64,000 bases of DNA from Watersipora subatra (GCF_963576615.1 NC_088716.1:1-64000), one strand, 5' to 3'; shown: positions 1 to 12,640, counted from the stretch's first letter. Made by a program: numbers and translations. Notes: generated by a model from the sequence alone, not told the origin.

Positions 1-3000
1 CTAGTGACTGTCTCCTCACTCCTCAACATAAAGAATAAGTGGAACAGGACTCCATTGGAGGAAGCTGAGTTTAGGGGAAAGAAGGAATCATCAGAGCTGT
101 TGAGGAGATGGGAGAAGCAGCCAGTAGTAGAAGGTAGGATTGTTATACAATGTGATACCAGCTACTCACTTGAACTGTTCTACTGCTAAACTCTTCAGTC
201 TCAGCAACTTTCTACTGAAAATCTAAACTAAATGCTAGTAATTGATTCATTGTATACATTTACTGTGGAACCCTGGGACATACCCTGGATAATTGCATCT
301 CTATTTTCCTGTAAATTCACTGATTCTTGCATAGACAGAGTGCTGCTTGTCTCCAGCCTCCAGCTGAACAGTTTATAGTCTGAGTATTTAGATTAATATT
401 AATATTCAAAACTGGTAGGATTGAAGTGATGTTAGCAGCTCTTTAAATATCAACTCCTTGTGGCAGACTCAGTAGCTTGGCTCTCGTGTTCCACACTATT
501 CTGTCTGTTAATATTTCTGTATTTTAAAATGTCTGAGATGTGAAGAATTTAACACAATAGTAATGATACTATGATTATTGTATGTAGTGTTAGACTAGTG
601 AGTCATTCCTTCAAGCTGAGGTTAGAGGTTAAACATTACACTCCTTTTTATTAATAGCTAATCATCTATGCAGCAGTTTTTGATGGAAAGTAGAAAGTAT
701 TATAACCATATTTTACAATGCTGTAGATTTTCCACAGCGTTTTAATTGTTCCTAACATACCATGAATACATCCTTGTCATGTTTAGTAGTAAACTGAATG
801 ACAGGCTAAAGTACATATTGTAGTAGTCTCTTGCTTTAATATTCAGAATTTAAATCTATAACAAAAAATAATGTTTGATTTGAAGAATAGAATCACAATC
901 GCTGATTGCCGTTATTATGAACTATAAGACATTGTGTGGTTACATTTTCTAAGGCAGCTGTATTAAGAACATTTAGTATGATAGTATGATGCTGAGTATT
1001 TGATGATTTTTATATTTGCTGGTGCTGCTCAGAGGATTTCTTACAAAATGACATCAACATTTATTTCTACCAGATGCATTCAAACTATCTTCCATTAACA
1101 GCTGTAGATATGAAATGATGTTTTAGTTTTATTCATTCCACATATCAGATATTGTGGTATGTTTGGCTTGGCTGGCAATAACCAAACCCCTGCTTAGAAG
1201 TCAGCCAGTCAACCTGTCTGCAAGCTTGTGCCGAGTTCATTATGCTCATTCACTTTCGATTTCAAGTTGCCGACGATTGCACAATTTCAATGAGTACTCG
1301 ACTCGATGGATCGCACTTCACAGAGTCTGCCTGCCTGTCCCTGCCTGCATGTGTGCAAGATCGCCAGCCTCTACTCTACTGCTGTATACACAATGTATAT
1401 ATACTACATCTACATAACGGCTCAAGTCGGAGCTCGGCCACCCACGCCTGCCAGGCCAGCTTGCATCTGCCTCTAGGCATTTGCCTTAGGACATGCCTCA
1501 ACATGCCTCTGTGCTTCTACATACATTCTTGCTTCTACACCTCAGCCTCTATGCTACTGTATACATTTTTACCTTCATGCCCAATCATTCAGTTGCTTCT
1601 ATAATTGACAATGCCTTGTTAGCAGGTAAATGTGCTAAGGTACATCCTGGCACCAATGTATTCAGCACGTGCTGTGATTGGCAAACGCAAGCAGCAAAAT
1701 CGCAAGCAGCAAAATCGTTGTATATCTATCCGCAAGTTCTTTTTTCACTCTGTTGTAGCACTGGATGACGCAAGACAACGAATTACAACACTGCAAATAG
1801 AAAGTGACCAGAAACTTTCTGCTCTACAGAGAGAAAGTGACCAGAAATTATCCGCTCTACAGACAGAAAGGGACCAGAAATTATCCGCTCTACAGACAGA
1901 AAGGGACCAGAAATTATCCGCTCTACAGATAGAAAGCAACCAGTCAGTCTCAGCTCTACAGAGAGATACTCAGCAGCAGGCAGAAGGTAACTCCCTATGT
2001 TATTGTTTCACTAGTCCATTGTTAGTATAGTACTGAGGAGGAGAAGTCATTTCCTTCCGTAATTGACAATGCATATCAAAGCTTTGTTAGCAGGTAAATG
2101 TGCTAAGGTACCTCCAAGCGCCAATGTATTCAGCACATGCTGTCATTGTCAAATGTGAGCAGTGAAAGTGTTGCACATCTATCAGCAACTTCTTTTTTCA
2201 TTCTGTTACAGCTTTGAATGACGCAAGACAACGAATAACAACATTACAAATAGAAAGTGACCAGAAATTATCCACTCTACAGAGAGAAAGTGACCAGAAA
2301 TTATCCGCTCTACAGATAGAAAGTGACCAGAAATTATCCGCTCTACAGATAGAAAGCAACCAGTCAGTCTCAGCTCTACAGAGAGATACTCAGCAGCAGG
2401 CAGAAGGTAACTCCCTATGTTATTGTTTCACTAGTCCATTGTTAGTATAGTACTGAGGAGGAGAAGTCATTTCCTTCCGTAATTGACAATGCATATCAAA
2501 GCTTTGTTAGCAGGTAAATGTGCTAAGGTACCTCCAAGCGCCAATGTATTCAGCACATGCTGTCATTGTCAAATGTGAGCAGTGAAAGTGTTGCACATCT
2601 ATCAGCAACTTCTTTTTTCATTCTGTTATAGCTTTGAATGACGCTAGACAACGAATAACAACATTACAAATAGAAAGTGACCAGAAATTATCCGCTCTAC
2701 AGAGAGAAAGTGACCAGAAATTATCCGCTCTACAGATAGAAAGCAACCAGTCAGTCTCAGCTCTACAGAGGCATGCTCAGCAGCAGGCAGAAGGTAACTC
2801 CCTACGTTATTGTTTCACTAGTCCATTGTTAGTATAGTACTGAGGGAGGAAAGTCAGTTAAATTTGTAATTGGCTATGCATGTCAGAGTAGGCCGATCTA
2901 TTTACGTCCAAGCACAAATATATGCAGTAACAGTGTGGCACATGTAACAGATGGTTATCACCCAATGCTAGTAACCTATAAATTACCTACTAGTGTATAT

Positions 3001-3391
3001 TATACTAGTTGTGGTATTCCTCTGAAGGTCTGATTCTATAAGGCTGTGGTTGATCAATCATGGCTCACTCCTGGTAACTTTATGTAGATATGTTGATGCT
3101 GCTTGAGCTACATAGTATGTGAGAATTTACTCCATAAGTTCATGGTGTTAAATCAAAATGGCAGCAGTTTGACTTTTAGACTGCCTTTAGCATGTTGATA
3201 GAGATCTGTCATTGATATATCCTGCTCTTCAGTAAAAGTAACCCTTGTTTATATATTACTTATAATGAGAAATATCTGTTTATTCAGATTTGGCTGTTAC
3301 TCAGCAGAGGCTGGAACGATTCGCTGCGTATCTACAGACTCCAGGTGATACACATCTGACAGGCAATCAATGTCACCACCCGGATAGTTAA
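1..3391 (+). CDS. ankyrin-repeat / hendecad coiled-coil protein, left copy, 5' end cut by window
   Basis: Exons that join in frame are 1-133, 1759-1986, 2212-2406, 2632-2793 and 3288-3391, with the stop TAA at 3389-3391. All junctions are phase 1 (GAA G | CT or CA or AT) with GT donors and AG acceptors. The first piece is the end of an ankyrin domain (TPLEEAEFRGKKESSELL). The next three exons encode 11-residue repeats of the type ESDQKLSALQR, a hendecad coiled coil. The last exon encodes a 34-residue tail with QRLERFAAYLQTPGD. A near-identical minus-strand gene at 24295-27816 supports the model. If the first intron is retained, the frame runs on to a stop at 187-189, giving a short alternative end (…SLELFYC) that the other copy also keeps. 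Ankyrin repeats and coiled coils bind proteins; the specific role is unknown. The domain calls are firm; expression and exact upstream exons are not visible. Confidence 0.75.
134..1758. other. long intron or gap between ankyrin and coiled-coil exons
   Basis: About 1.6 kb without a recognised exon. Positions 190-740 are shared with the right arm (about 26,530-27,078, reversed), and homology then fades. Around 1,430-1,570 there is a degenerate CT-rich stretch built on words such as GCCTCTGTGCTTCTACA, related in style to the minisatellite at 25,570-25,690. The open frames here are not supported by any family match. Confidence 0.5.
1759..2793 (+). repeat. tandemly duplicated exon-intron unit, about 420 bp, three copies
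   Basis: Three consecutive exons (1759-1986, 2212-2406, 2632-2793) and their flanking introns are near-identical copies. Exon starts are 453 and 420 bp apart. The exons are 228, 195 and 162 bp, so each is exactly 33 bp (one 11-residue repeat) shorter than the one before. All are phase 1-1, so gain or loss of a copy keeps the frame. The introns carry the same block around CAGCACATGCTGTCATTG. Confidence 0.9.
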
Positions 3392-6300
3392 TATTGTGGC
3401 AGCCGAGACTGACAATCTACCCAGACAGACACTAAAGATGCCGAGTGACCTACGTTTTAGCCCAACCAGCCAATGAGCAATGACAAGAGAAATGACCAGC
3501 CAGCTCTCAAACTAGAGGGCAGGCTTATAGTAAATAAGGACACGCGGGAGCCCCACTAGACGCGCATTGTCAAAGTGATCACATGATCTTGTTCTCTGCA
3601 TTGTAATACACCATGCTTGAGTTTTATTATTATTGATTAAAAATACTTATTCTTTCAACCTTCTCTCTTCATCCATATGCAATGCACCGTTAGACTTTCT
3701 TTAACAATCACAACATATAACTAAATCTCTTCTTTTAAAATTCATAACTTTGCTATATGAAGCAGCAATGGAGTCACATTGATGAACATGACTAATAGTT
3801 CCTAATTGATGAAAATAACTAGCTTCCTGGGTATTAAAATAGCCTTTAGTTTAATAAACCATAAGGAATTTGTTGATGACCTTAGGCTATCTCAAAGAGT
3901 GCACCATTAATTATAAGTTACAAGACATTCTCTCATACCAAGCAATGTAATGTCTGGTTCCTTATCAATCGAAATAACACTCATGGGTTATTTCATGAAA
4001 AAGTCCACCAGATTAAAATTTACTGTTTATATAATATACAAAGAGCTAACGACTGTCTCGCTTCCATTAATTGAGTTGAAAGGTGCTCCTTCCTGTCGCC
4101 ATGATCTGGTGGAATTATTGACACAAATGATAGAGATAAAATATATTATTCTCATGGTTTTTGGCATCAGCCGGCATTATGGGTGTTGCAATGCTCAGAT
4201 AAGACAGTCATTGACGTGGATTGTATGCATAAGGAGTCTAAATGTCGAGAGCTTTATTTATTAAGTGATAAGATATCAGGGGGCGTTGTACTTGTAGTTA
4301 GCATGTGGTCTAGTTTATTAAAGCTCTGATGCCAGTCATGACTAGTGCACCTGCCTGGTTCTCACACTTCAGCTACCTTTCATGGTTGTCACTTTGTATA
4401 ATACCAGATGAGGAATAAACTTTCCTATAACAAAGTTCATAAAAAGGGAAAAGAATCCAACTGACATTTGAGCTCTTAGCTAAGCAATTCAAGCTGATTG
4501 GTACAGAAAAATTGAATTCACAAACTGGAACTGGTTTGTTATGAATACTGTTCCAAGCCATATTGTGCAACAGGTAAAACGCATTCGCTCAACAGGATTT
4601 TTACGCCTGATGCACCTTAATAGACTAAATTACCTTCCGTAATAAATAGAATGATATTTGCTACCACAGTGTCATATATTCTGTCAATAAACAGTCTTTA
4701 AACAATGTATAACACAGATCAAAGGTTAGCATAGATGATTGAGATATCTAGCAAGTACATACAAGTTGTCTTCATGTTTCAGACTTGTTCTACATTGGTT
4801 GGGAGTTACGATCTCGTGCTTAGATAGAAAATTGTGAAGGGATAGCATTGTGACAGAAGACCTATGGTAAATACAAATGGTAAATGGAAAGAGAAATACA
4901 ATGAATGTACACATATAATAATTAAAAATACATCACATCTACCACAATGTACTCTGCAGTCTAACATTTGTTTACATGCATTCACATTAGCAAAAGTTGA
5001 CTTGAGAAAAAAAATTGATATTCTATTTAAAATTCAATAAACTGGTTAAAAGTTTACACAACCTATTAAAAGCCAATAAAGAATAGAGAGAGACCAGGTG
5101 AAGAGGTCCATTACAGTGTACATAACCTATACATATACAATACAGTAGTCTACTACCAAATACAATGTTTATCAACAGAGACTCAAAGGAGAGATTATTT
5201 AACTAGGGTAGCACTTCATGACGAGATCTTCAGAAGGTAACACTGTTGCTAAGGGAAGACAACTTCTGTGGCAATTTAAATCTGGCATGAAAATCCTAAT
5301 AACAAAATGGTTAATCATGAAAATATACCAATAAGGAAAAATAATAAAAATGAAATTAAGCTGGAGGAACCAGGTAAGGGCTCTGGTAATAAAGATACAG
5401 TATAGATGCTCTCGTAATAACGTAAGTTCCAGACAACTTAAAGAATTCATGGGAGGTTTTTTGCATTGTACTACATAAATTTTTTTAATAATCTAAAGAG
5501 TCAGGCTGGGGGAGTTTTTAATTTCAACTTGAATGTCAACATATCTTGTCGCATTCGCTAGAAAAAGAATGACACGTGTAACGTGTTACATCTATTATAT
5601 TTACAACTTCCAAGACATTCTAGTTCATCGTGATAGATCGTCAGATCTATCGACAAAAATAGGAATAAGTAACTGCACAATTGTTTATAAATACTGAATA
5701 TCGATAGAATGGTGCAGGCGTTACAGTGTCGGTCAAACAATCTGAATGTCACGAGTTGGAGTATCGTCAAAAGTTTTCTGTCATCCTAACCTTGACCCTT
5801 GCATACAGATAGACGACAAACAGGCAGTACCTCTTATAATTGTAGAAATATTTTGTTGTATCGGTTTATTGGACACGTATAAATTATTTGTTATTAGTTT
5901 TAATTTGCAGAATAGACTTTGTTGTTTAGAAAAAATAGGCAAATCATTGTTAATGAATATCGAAGATGTGCAATTCCCATGAACTACTTATAAAATTACG
6001 GCAACCATGGTTCATAAAACCAGTAAGATTTAGCGGTTAAAAAGAGAAAAGTTCTCCATGCAAACCAATAAATCAGCAGTTATGGTGCAGCTCACCATTT
6101 AGTAGAGTTGAGTCAAGTTTTTCCCTTTTGTATGGCCAAAAGGTGAGTTTGAAAAGATCTTGGAGTAGATTAGCCAATTTACCTGTATGTTACTATTTAC
6201 CTATGAATCCTCACATTGTAAACTTTCCTGGAACGTATGATTTAAGTTGTAGGAGCGAGTACTGTACTTTGAAGTATCACAACTGTGTTAAACAAAGAAC

Positions 6301-7774
6301 TATTATTCGCCTGAGGCGATTAATCCAATAAAATCCTCCATCACCAAAGACCCGGCCCTCTCATGAAGATGCGGTGAAGATGTTGAGAAGGCTGAAAGAA
6401 GCACACACAAACCTCTGAGAGGAGCAGATGGCCCATCTGACATGGGAACCAAAAAGAGCTTCCCTTATTTGCATCGGAAAACTGAATCTGGCTTCTGAAT
6501 AAAAGAAAAAGTGAGGAGACAACACCAAATTTGAAGTAAAGTTTGTAGGGCCTGTCCAAGTAAAAGAGGTTTGGTCAAACCATAATTGCGTAGTAGATTG
6601 GCGGGACTAGTTCTTGGTGCAGAATGAAAGCAAGCTGAAACCATTCCATGTTTGTCTGGAGAAGCTTTGACAGACACCAGCCACTATAGAGCCAAGAAAA
6701 GGCCCAACATGCAAGGGGCACGGGCTAGGAGCCAGCAAAAATACAGCTTGAGATGGAAAAGCGACGATCAGAGACTTACACTTTCCCTGCATTTAGTAAA
6801 TAGCTAAAAGACCGGCTGCAGAAGCTTCGAAGGAGCTAGGAACTGGAGAAACGACTGTAAAAAGACAAAACAGAAAAAATTCCAGGAGAGGCAGCTGAGC
6901 CCGTGAGTCCAGCACCGGTCTAGCTTCCTAGCCGCTAGGAAAATACGCCTGGGGTCGGTAAGTACAACCTCCGGCCACGAAATCTTCTTTCCCAAACAGG
7001 TTTACCCATAGCAGTTAAATCTTGGCTCCTGATTGGTTCAGATCGCATGAACTGCACTTTACTATAATTGATAATTGAAAAGCAAGCATATTCACACACA
7101 GGAACTTATCGGACTTGTCTCGACATTGTAAGATTTTTTCACTTGTCAATTCTTGAAGATTGTTACATAAAATATGTTATGTATGACTACAGGTACCATG
7201 AACTACCACTTTGTATGTAATATATTGATGTCTGTTTTGTGCCGTCAATCAAAGACAAATTGTCGAATTACCGTTCGAGCGTGTATGTGGTACACACGAT
7301 GTCGATTAACGATCACTGCTACATCACATACAACTTTATAAGTAAAGTATTGATATTATTAACCTATTAGTATTACCTTCAGAGCTCATAACATGAATAT
7401 TCATTACGTGTGTATCTGTTAACCAATCAGGAGCCAAGATTTTACTGCCATAGGTAAACCTGCTTGAGAAAAAAAATGTTGCTCTCCGGCCAGCTAGAAA
7501 CGCTCGGCCACCTGAATGTTAAGGAAAGTTGGAGGGGTCAGCCATGGTGAGAGCCAATGAAGAGCACAACAAGAACAGCGCTGCCAGAGCCCAAGTGAGG
7601 GGGAGTGCTGATGACAAGAATGACATAACACCTCTTGTTTTTAAAAGATAAAAAAATGTATATTGTCTGGTCTGGGTAGCACACACTGGCGCTAAAACAG
7701 CAAAAACCTAATTGATGTCACAAAATGATGAGGATATTAATACTTTTGGCCATGATTACATTTGGTAGGATTAC
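3392..7774 (+). repeat. dispersed unit A (copy 1 of 3), largely non-coding
   Basis: This stretch is repeated as unit C (20,335-24,294, reversed) and in part as unit B (8,360-11,350). It contains a short frame at about 3,990-4,290 that is open in copy C but frameshifted here, an AT-rich middle, and a GC-richer end (6,340-7,600). The GC-richer end reads as decayed coding sequence with NPIQYNPPPPET and PSHEDMVKML-like pieces in all three copies. I do not recognise the family; it could be a degraded transposon. Confidence 0.65.
6997..7462. mobile_element. 466-bp MITE with about 41-bp terminal inverted repeats
   Basis: The ends CAGGTTTACCCATAGCAG and CTGCCATAGGTAAACCTG are inverted, and the inversion continues through CTTGGCTCCTGATTGGTT. 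The interior is AT-rich and has no coding sequence. Copy C of the surrounding unit lacks the insertion (empty site near 20,640), which shows it arrived after the duplication. The target duplication is not clear. Confidence 0.8.
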
Positions 7775-7779
7775 TGGCA

Positions 7780-7900
7780 CAGTGAAACCTCGGTTCTGAA
7801 CATAATCCGTTTCAGAAGGTTGTTCAAAAACCGAGTTGTTTGAGATCCGAAACAACTTTTCCCATTACAATAAATGCACGTAAATTTTGATTCGTTCCAA
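7780..7900. mobile_element. mariner-like MITE end
   Basis: CAGTGAAACCTCGGTTCTGA followed by sequence around TTCAAAAACCGAGTTGTTTG has the look of the terminal repeat of widespread Tc1/mariner-type MITEs. The opposite end is not found within the next 600 bp, so the copy is truncated. The region to 8,350 is AT-rich and otherwise unrecognised. Confidence 0.45.
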
Positions 7901-8359
7901 ATCGAGAAAACCACTACAGTAAAGTATTTTTAACGTTTTACACCATAAACTGTACACTGCATACTATAAATAAAAACCAGCAGATAAAAATTGTGTTTAA
8001 TTTTGATAAAATATTTTTTATCATGATGAAAAAAATAAAACAAAAAGTAAACATTACTTATGTTTTGCTCTCAAAGCATTGAAAACCTTAAAGGTTAATA
8101 TACAATAACAAACATTGCAGAAATTGATAAGGAATTGGAAAAAAGTGAAACAGATCAGTTACGTCAAAAATTGCACACAAAAAAAAACATAAATAAACAG
8201 CAATGACGCATTTATTTCACATGTTTGAAGGAGAACCTTCCTGCAAAACAATTTAGCGTAACTCGACTGTCTCTCTTGAGAAAATGGCTTCAGTAGAAGA
8301 GGCATTGTTCAAGGTGGGGCTTGGAAATCTGTAAAGAACTTATGAAACATAACTGAGGC

Positions 8360-11350
8360 TATTGAGGCTATGTCAACGAGTGCATCATTAGTTATAAGTT
8401 ACAAGATATTGTATCATACCCAGTTACATAGAGTCTGGTTCTTTTTCAATCTAAATAAAACGAAGGTTTTTTCATGAGAAATTCTTTCAGTTAAAATTGA
8501 CCGTTTTTGTGAAATACATAGACCTGACTGCTGTCACGTATTCATTAAATGGGTTAATAGCTGCTCCTTCCTGTCGCCAAGATAACGTAGAATTGTTGAC
8601 GCAAATGGTTCAGATAAAATATATTATTATAAGGATCTCTTGGCAACAGCCGGCATTATGGGTGTTGCAATGCTCTGATAAGACAGTCATTGACGTGGAT
8701 TGTATACATAAGGAGTCTAAATGTCGAGAGTTTTATTTATTAAATGATAAGACATCAGGGGGCGTTGTAGTTGTAGTTAGCATGTGATCTAGTTTGTCAG
8801 AGCTTTGATGCCAGTCATGACTAGTGCACCTGCCTGATTCACATACTACGGTCACTTGCTATGGCTGCTACTATATATAATACCAAATGAGAAACAAACA
8901 TTCCTATAGCAAAGATATTAAATCATAGATTAAATTACCTTCAGTCATAGAAGGGAGAGGAAACAAACTGCCCTTTTGGCTTTGCAGTTTTGAAGCATTT
9001 GCTTCAAGCTGTTTGGTACAAAAAATGAATTCACAAACTGGAATTGGTTTGTTACAAATATAATTGCAAACCATATTGTGCAACAGATAAAGTGCACTCG
9101 CTCAACAGGATGTTTTTTGCTGACGCACCATGATAAATCAAATTACCTTCAGACATAGAATTAGAATTTGCTAAAATCATGTACAGTAATTTATTCTATC
9201 AATAAGCGCTGTAAACAATGTATGTATAACACAGCACAAAGGATAGCATGGATGATTGAGATATCTAGTAAGTACATACAAGTTGTCCTGCCTTGACAAG
9301 CTTGTTTTACAATGGCTTGGAGTTACGACCTCATGTTTAGGATAAAAAATATGTGAATTGGTGACAAAAAATGTCACCAATTCACATATTTTTGTATATA
9401 TAATGGACCCTATACATATACAATACAGTAGCCTACTACCAAGTACAATGTTTATCAACAGAGACTCAAAGGAGAGTTTATATAACTATGGTAGCACTTC
9501 ATGACGAGATCTTCATAATGTAACACTGTTGCTAAGGGAAGACAACTTCTATGGCAAAATAAATCTGATATGAAAATACTAATAACAAAAGGGTTAATCA
9601 TGAAAATACACTAACAAGGAAAAATAATTAAAATGAAATAAAGCTGGAGGAGCCAAGTAAGGGCTCTGATAATAAAGGTACAGTAGATGCTCCTATAATG
9701 TAAGTTCCAGAAAACGTGAAGAATTCATGTGAAGTTTTTTGCGTTGTACTACGTAACAAGTTTTACACAATGTAAAGTGTCAAGCCAGGTGTGTTTTCAA
9801 TTTCAACTTGAATGTTAACATATCTTGTCGCATTCGCTAGAAAAAGAATGACATGCGTAAAGCGTTACATCTATTATATTTACAACTTCCAAGACATTCT
9901 AGTTCATCGTGATAGATCGTCAGATGTATCGACAAACATGGGAATAAGTAACTGCACAATTGTTTATAAATACTGAATATAAATAAAATGGTGCAGGTGT
10001 TACGGTGTCGGTCAAACAATCTGAATGTCACGAGTTAGAGTATCGTCAAAAGCTCCCTGTTATCCAACCTTGACCCTAGATACAGATAGATGATAAACAA
10101 GTAGTAACTCATTTTATAGTAAAAATATTATGTTGTTTTGCTTCGTTGGATACATATGAAATATTTTTTATTACTTTTGATTTGAAGAATAGACTTTGCT
10201 GTTTAGAATAAATAAGCAAGTCTATGTAAATGAATGACGATGTGTGTTTCCTATCAACTTCTTATAGATTGCCGCAACGATGGTCTATAAAACCAGTGAT
10301 TTTTATTAGTTAAAAAGAGAAAAAATTTAATACAAACCAATAATACAGCAGTTATGGTGCAGCCTGCAAATAAAAAAAGCTCAGGCAAGTTTTTCCATTT
10401 TGTATGGCTAAAGGGTGAGTTTTAAAAGATCTTTGAATGGTTTAGCCCATTTATATGTATTTCATATGTATTTCATTTATATGTATTTCATAGTGTAAGT
10501 AGCCTATAGGGAAAGACGATGATATTTTTTAACGGTTCTAATGAGATTATTACAATAATTAATTATAGGTTTGGATGACTACAGAACAAAGCTACGTAGT
10601 ACAGATTTTCTAAAAATCTATATCAGTGCATTTTACTTCTAATATTGGTCGATATTGCATTTCTCTTTTTGCAGGAGGAGAGATATAAACATATAATATT
10701 TTCCTTTCATTATTGCTATTTGTTGTATATAATTAATAACACCCACACCCAGTACATTACAGCTACCATTGCAGTTATCCCATTTGACTGCTAATATTGC
10801 ATTTCTCAACCATCAGTACCCTTTCTTTTTTCCAATATCACTTTGGTCGTGGGCGGTATGACAGTGGAATTTTTAGTAACGTAAAATCCTTATAACGTAA
10901 AATCCTTATAACGTAAATGTTCCTGAAACAGATTAACAGATTATCTACGTTGTAGAAGCAAGTAATGTGTTTTGCAGTATCAAGATCACATAAAACAAGT
11001 AAATACTATTCGTCTGAGACAGTGATTCTAATCCAGTACAATCCTCCACCACCAGAGACTAAAGGATCAAAAGTCTCCACCCCTGACAAAAGGACTGAAA
11101 GAAACCTCCCCCTATATGGATCGAGAGACCGAGTTTGACTTCCAAATAGAAGGCGAGGAGACAACCCCAAATTGCAGGCAAAATAAATTTCCTACTGATT
11201 ATTTTCTGTGTAGGGGCGCATACTGTACTTCAAATTATCACGACCACGTTAAACAAGGAACTACTATTAGTCTGAGACAGTTAATCCAATCCAGTACAAT
11301 CCTCCACCACCAGAGACTCAGACCCCATATGAAGATGTGGTTAAGATGTT
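8360..11350 (+). repeat. dispersed unit B (copy 2 of 3), partial
   Basis: Matches unit A from about 3,890 to 6,390 in the same orientation, and unit C in reverse. It keeps the roughly 100-codon frame with APSCRQDNVELLTQMVQIKY (8,497-8,787). Between 10,500 and 11,110 there is extra sequence, and the segment ending in CAATCCTCCACCACCAGAGA occurs twice (about 11,037 and 11,299), a small internal duplication. It lacks the gene-proximal part of A, so it is a secondary tandem copy. Confidence 0.7.
9345..9393. repeat. perfect 22-bp hairpin with 5-nt loop
   Basis: The arm AAAAATATGTGAATTGGTGA (plus CA) at 9345-9366 is exactly inverted at 9372-9393 around AAAAA. Units A and C do not have it at the equivalent site. 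Confidence 0.9.
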
Positions 11351-12640
11351 GAGATTGCCTTACCAGGATTGCTCTTACCAGGCTAGACCTGAGCAATGGG
11401 TTTTCAAAAGTGAAAGAAAAGCTTCTTGTTCTGAAGGCAAAAGGAAAGCCCTTGAACAAAAAGGTAACTAGAAAAATGCCTGTGTTCGCTTGACTGGTCA
11501 CCAAGATTGGAGTACCCAGATCGAGAGTACCTGGATTGGGAGCATCCGGATTAGGAGTACCAAAATAGGGAGCACCTGGAACTCTCTAGGCGTAGCATTG
11601 CTGCAGGTTTTTAAAAAAAGCACAGTATTTTTTTTAGAAGAGAACACGCCAGAAGCACAAAAACAGGTCAAAAAAGGTGCCCTAGCACGAAAAGTAGAAC
11701 CAAAGCGGCATGTGTGCCTAAAAGCAAGTAATTACGGCAGACATGGGCAGAGTAAGCTAGCTGATATAGCTACTTCCAAACACACTAATAATATAGAGGC
11801 TGCCATCCAGGAGGGTGGTATCACTTGTTGAGCCTGTCAGCTCAACTAAGATGCTCCATTAGGATGCTCCTCAAACTCAGTTAGTCACGAACGACCCTAT
11901 CACTTAAAAACAAGAGGGACAATCCGAGGACAAAGTGCACAAGAAGCAGTTGCTACCCGGCAATTTAATCACTTGGGCAGCTGGCGCATTTCAGAGCCGA
12001 AGCGGGAATTCACTCCTGGAAAAATAATTTCTATCACGAGTTCCGAAACAGCTATGGACAGGAAGTTGTAATAGCCCCTATTCTACCCATCTAGCTATTT
12101 TATCCCATATACAGGTCGCGGAAAGGGAGCTTTCATGAAAAACCCCAACAGGATAAACAGATGTTGGCAAGACTACGGTCAGCAGGGCCTCTTTTTAGTT
12201 TTATAAGCGTCTAGGCGAGTTTTACTGGGGTTTTACCCATAAATGAATGCATATATAAACAGCACAAACTATATATTGGGCAGTTGTGTTTGTAGCCTTG
12301 TATAACTATTAGACATGTTTCTTTATCAAGATTGCCCGAGGTCTCGCAGACGCCATTATCTGTTCCAAGAAAACTAAGTTTATGTCAGCTTAGCAAGGTC
12401 TTCGCCAGTTTGACATAAGTTGACACGGTTCTTACCAGAATCAATAGTAAGAGGTGGTAATGAACCAGGAGCAACTTTAAAGGTAGTTGCACCAGATCAT
12501 TACACGTACTCGAGTTGGATAGCTAATTTTTATCAACATAATTTCCAGACAAGACAACACACTTTTTGCCATATTTGTACTAGTTTTTTTATTCCTTCAG
12601 TATAAAATTTTGTAAATTGCCTTTGTAATCATTTGCTCAC
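11351..12640 (+). other. GC-richer unrecognised block, decayed coding look
   Basis: A frame on the plus strand runs from 11,290 through 11,831 with one stop near 11,470. It includes 15-bp repeats and a Lys/Arg-rich end. It follows directly from the decayed frame at the end of unit B, so it may be part of the same element. From 11,832 to 12,640 frames are short; a TATATAAACAGC box at 12,250 and the low complexity around it resemble a promoter or LTR but no matching partner repeat is present. No protein family recognised. Confidence 0.3.
11505..11579. repeat. 15-bp tandem repeat, five units
   Basis: Units of the type ATTGGGAGCATCCGG repeat five times without length change, giving a five-residue periodicity (xxSTW) in the plus-strand frame. 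Confidence 0.8.

Larger units (their letters stand above)
1..7774 (+). repeat. left arm of a large inverted duplication
   Basis: The gene end, its 3' flank and the following non-coding unit A match the reverse complement of 20,335-27,270 in the same order. Matching landmarks include the ankyrin exon end (133 against 27,135), the terminal exon (3288-3391 against 24,295-24,398) and the outer end at ATTTGGTAGGATTACTGG (7,757-7,774). Homology stops at 7,774, next to a mariner-like MITE end. The true left limit lies outside the window. Confidence 0.85.

Noticed and set aside
1745-1939. Minus-strand frame opposite the hendecad exon
   Set aside because: It exists only because the 33-bp repeat is periodic in all frames; the plus strand has the splice sites and a paralogue with the same phases.
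5558-5770. Minus-strand frame also present in unit B (9,837-10,031) as a conserved small protein
   Set aside because: It lies in AT-rich repeat DNA, the start differs between copies and the ends are low-complexity; homology is explained by the repeat itself.
12241-12330. TATATAAACAGC region as an LTR promoter
   Set aside because: No second LTR copy, no TG…CA ends and no target duplication were found nearby.
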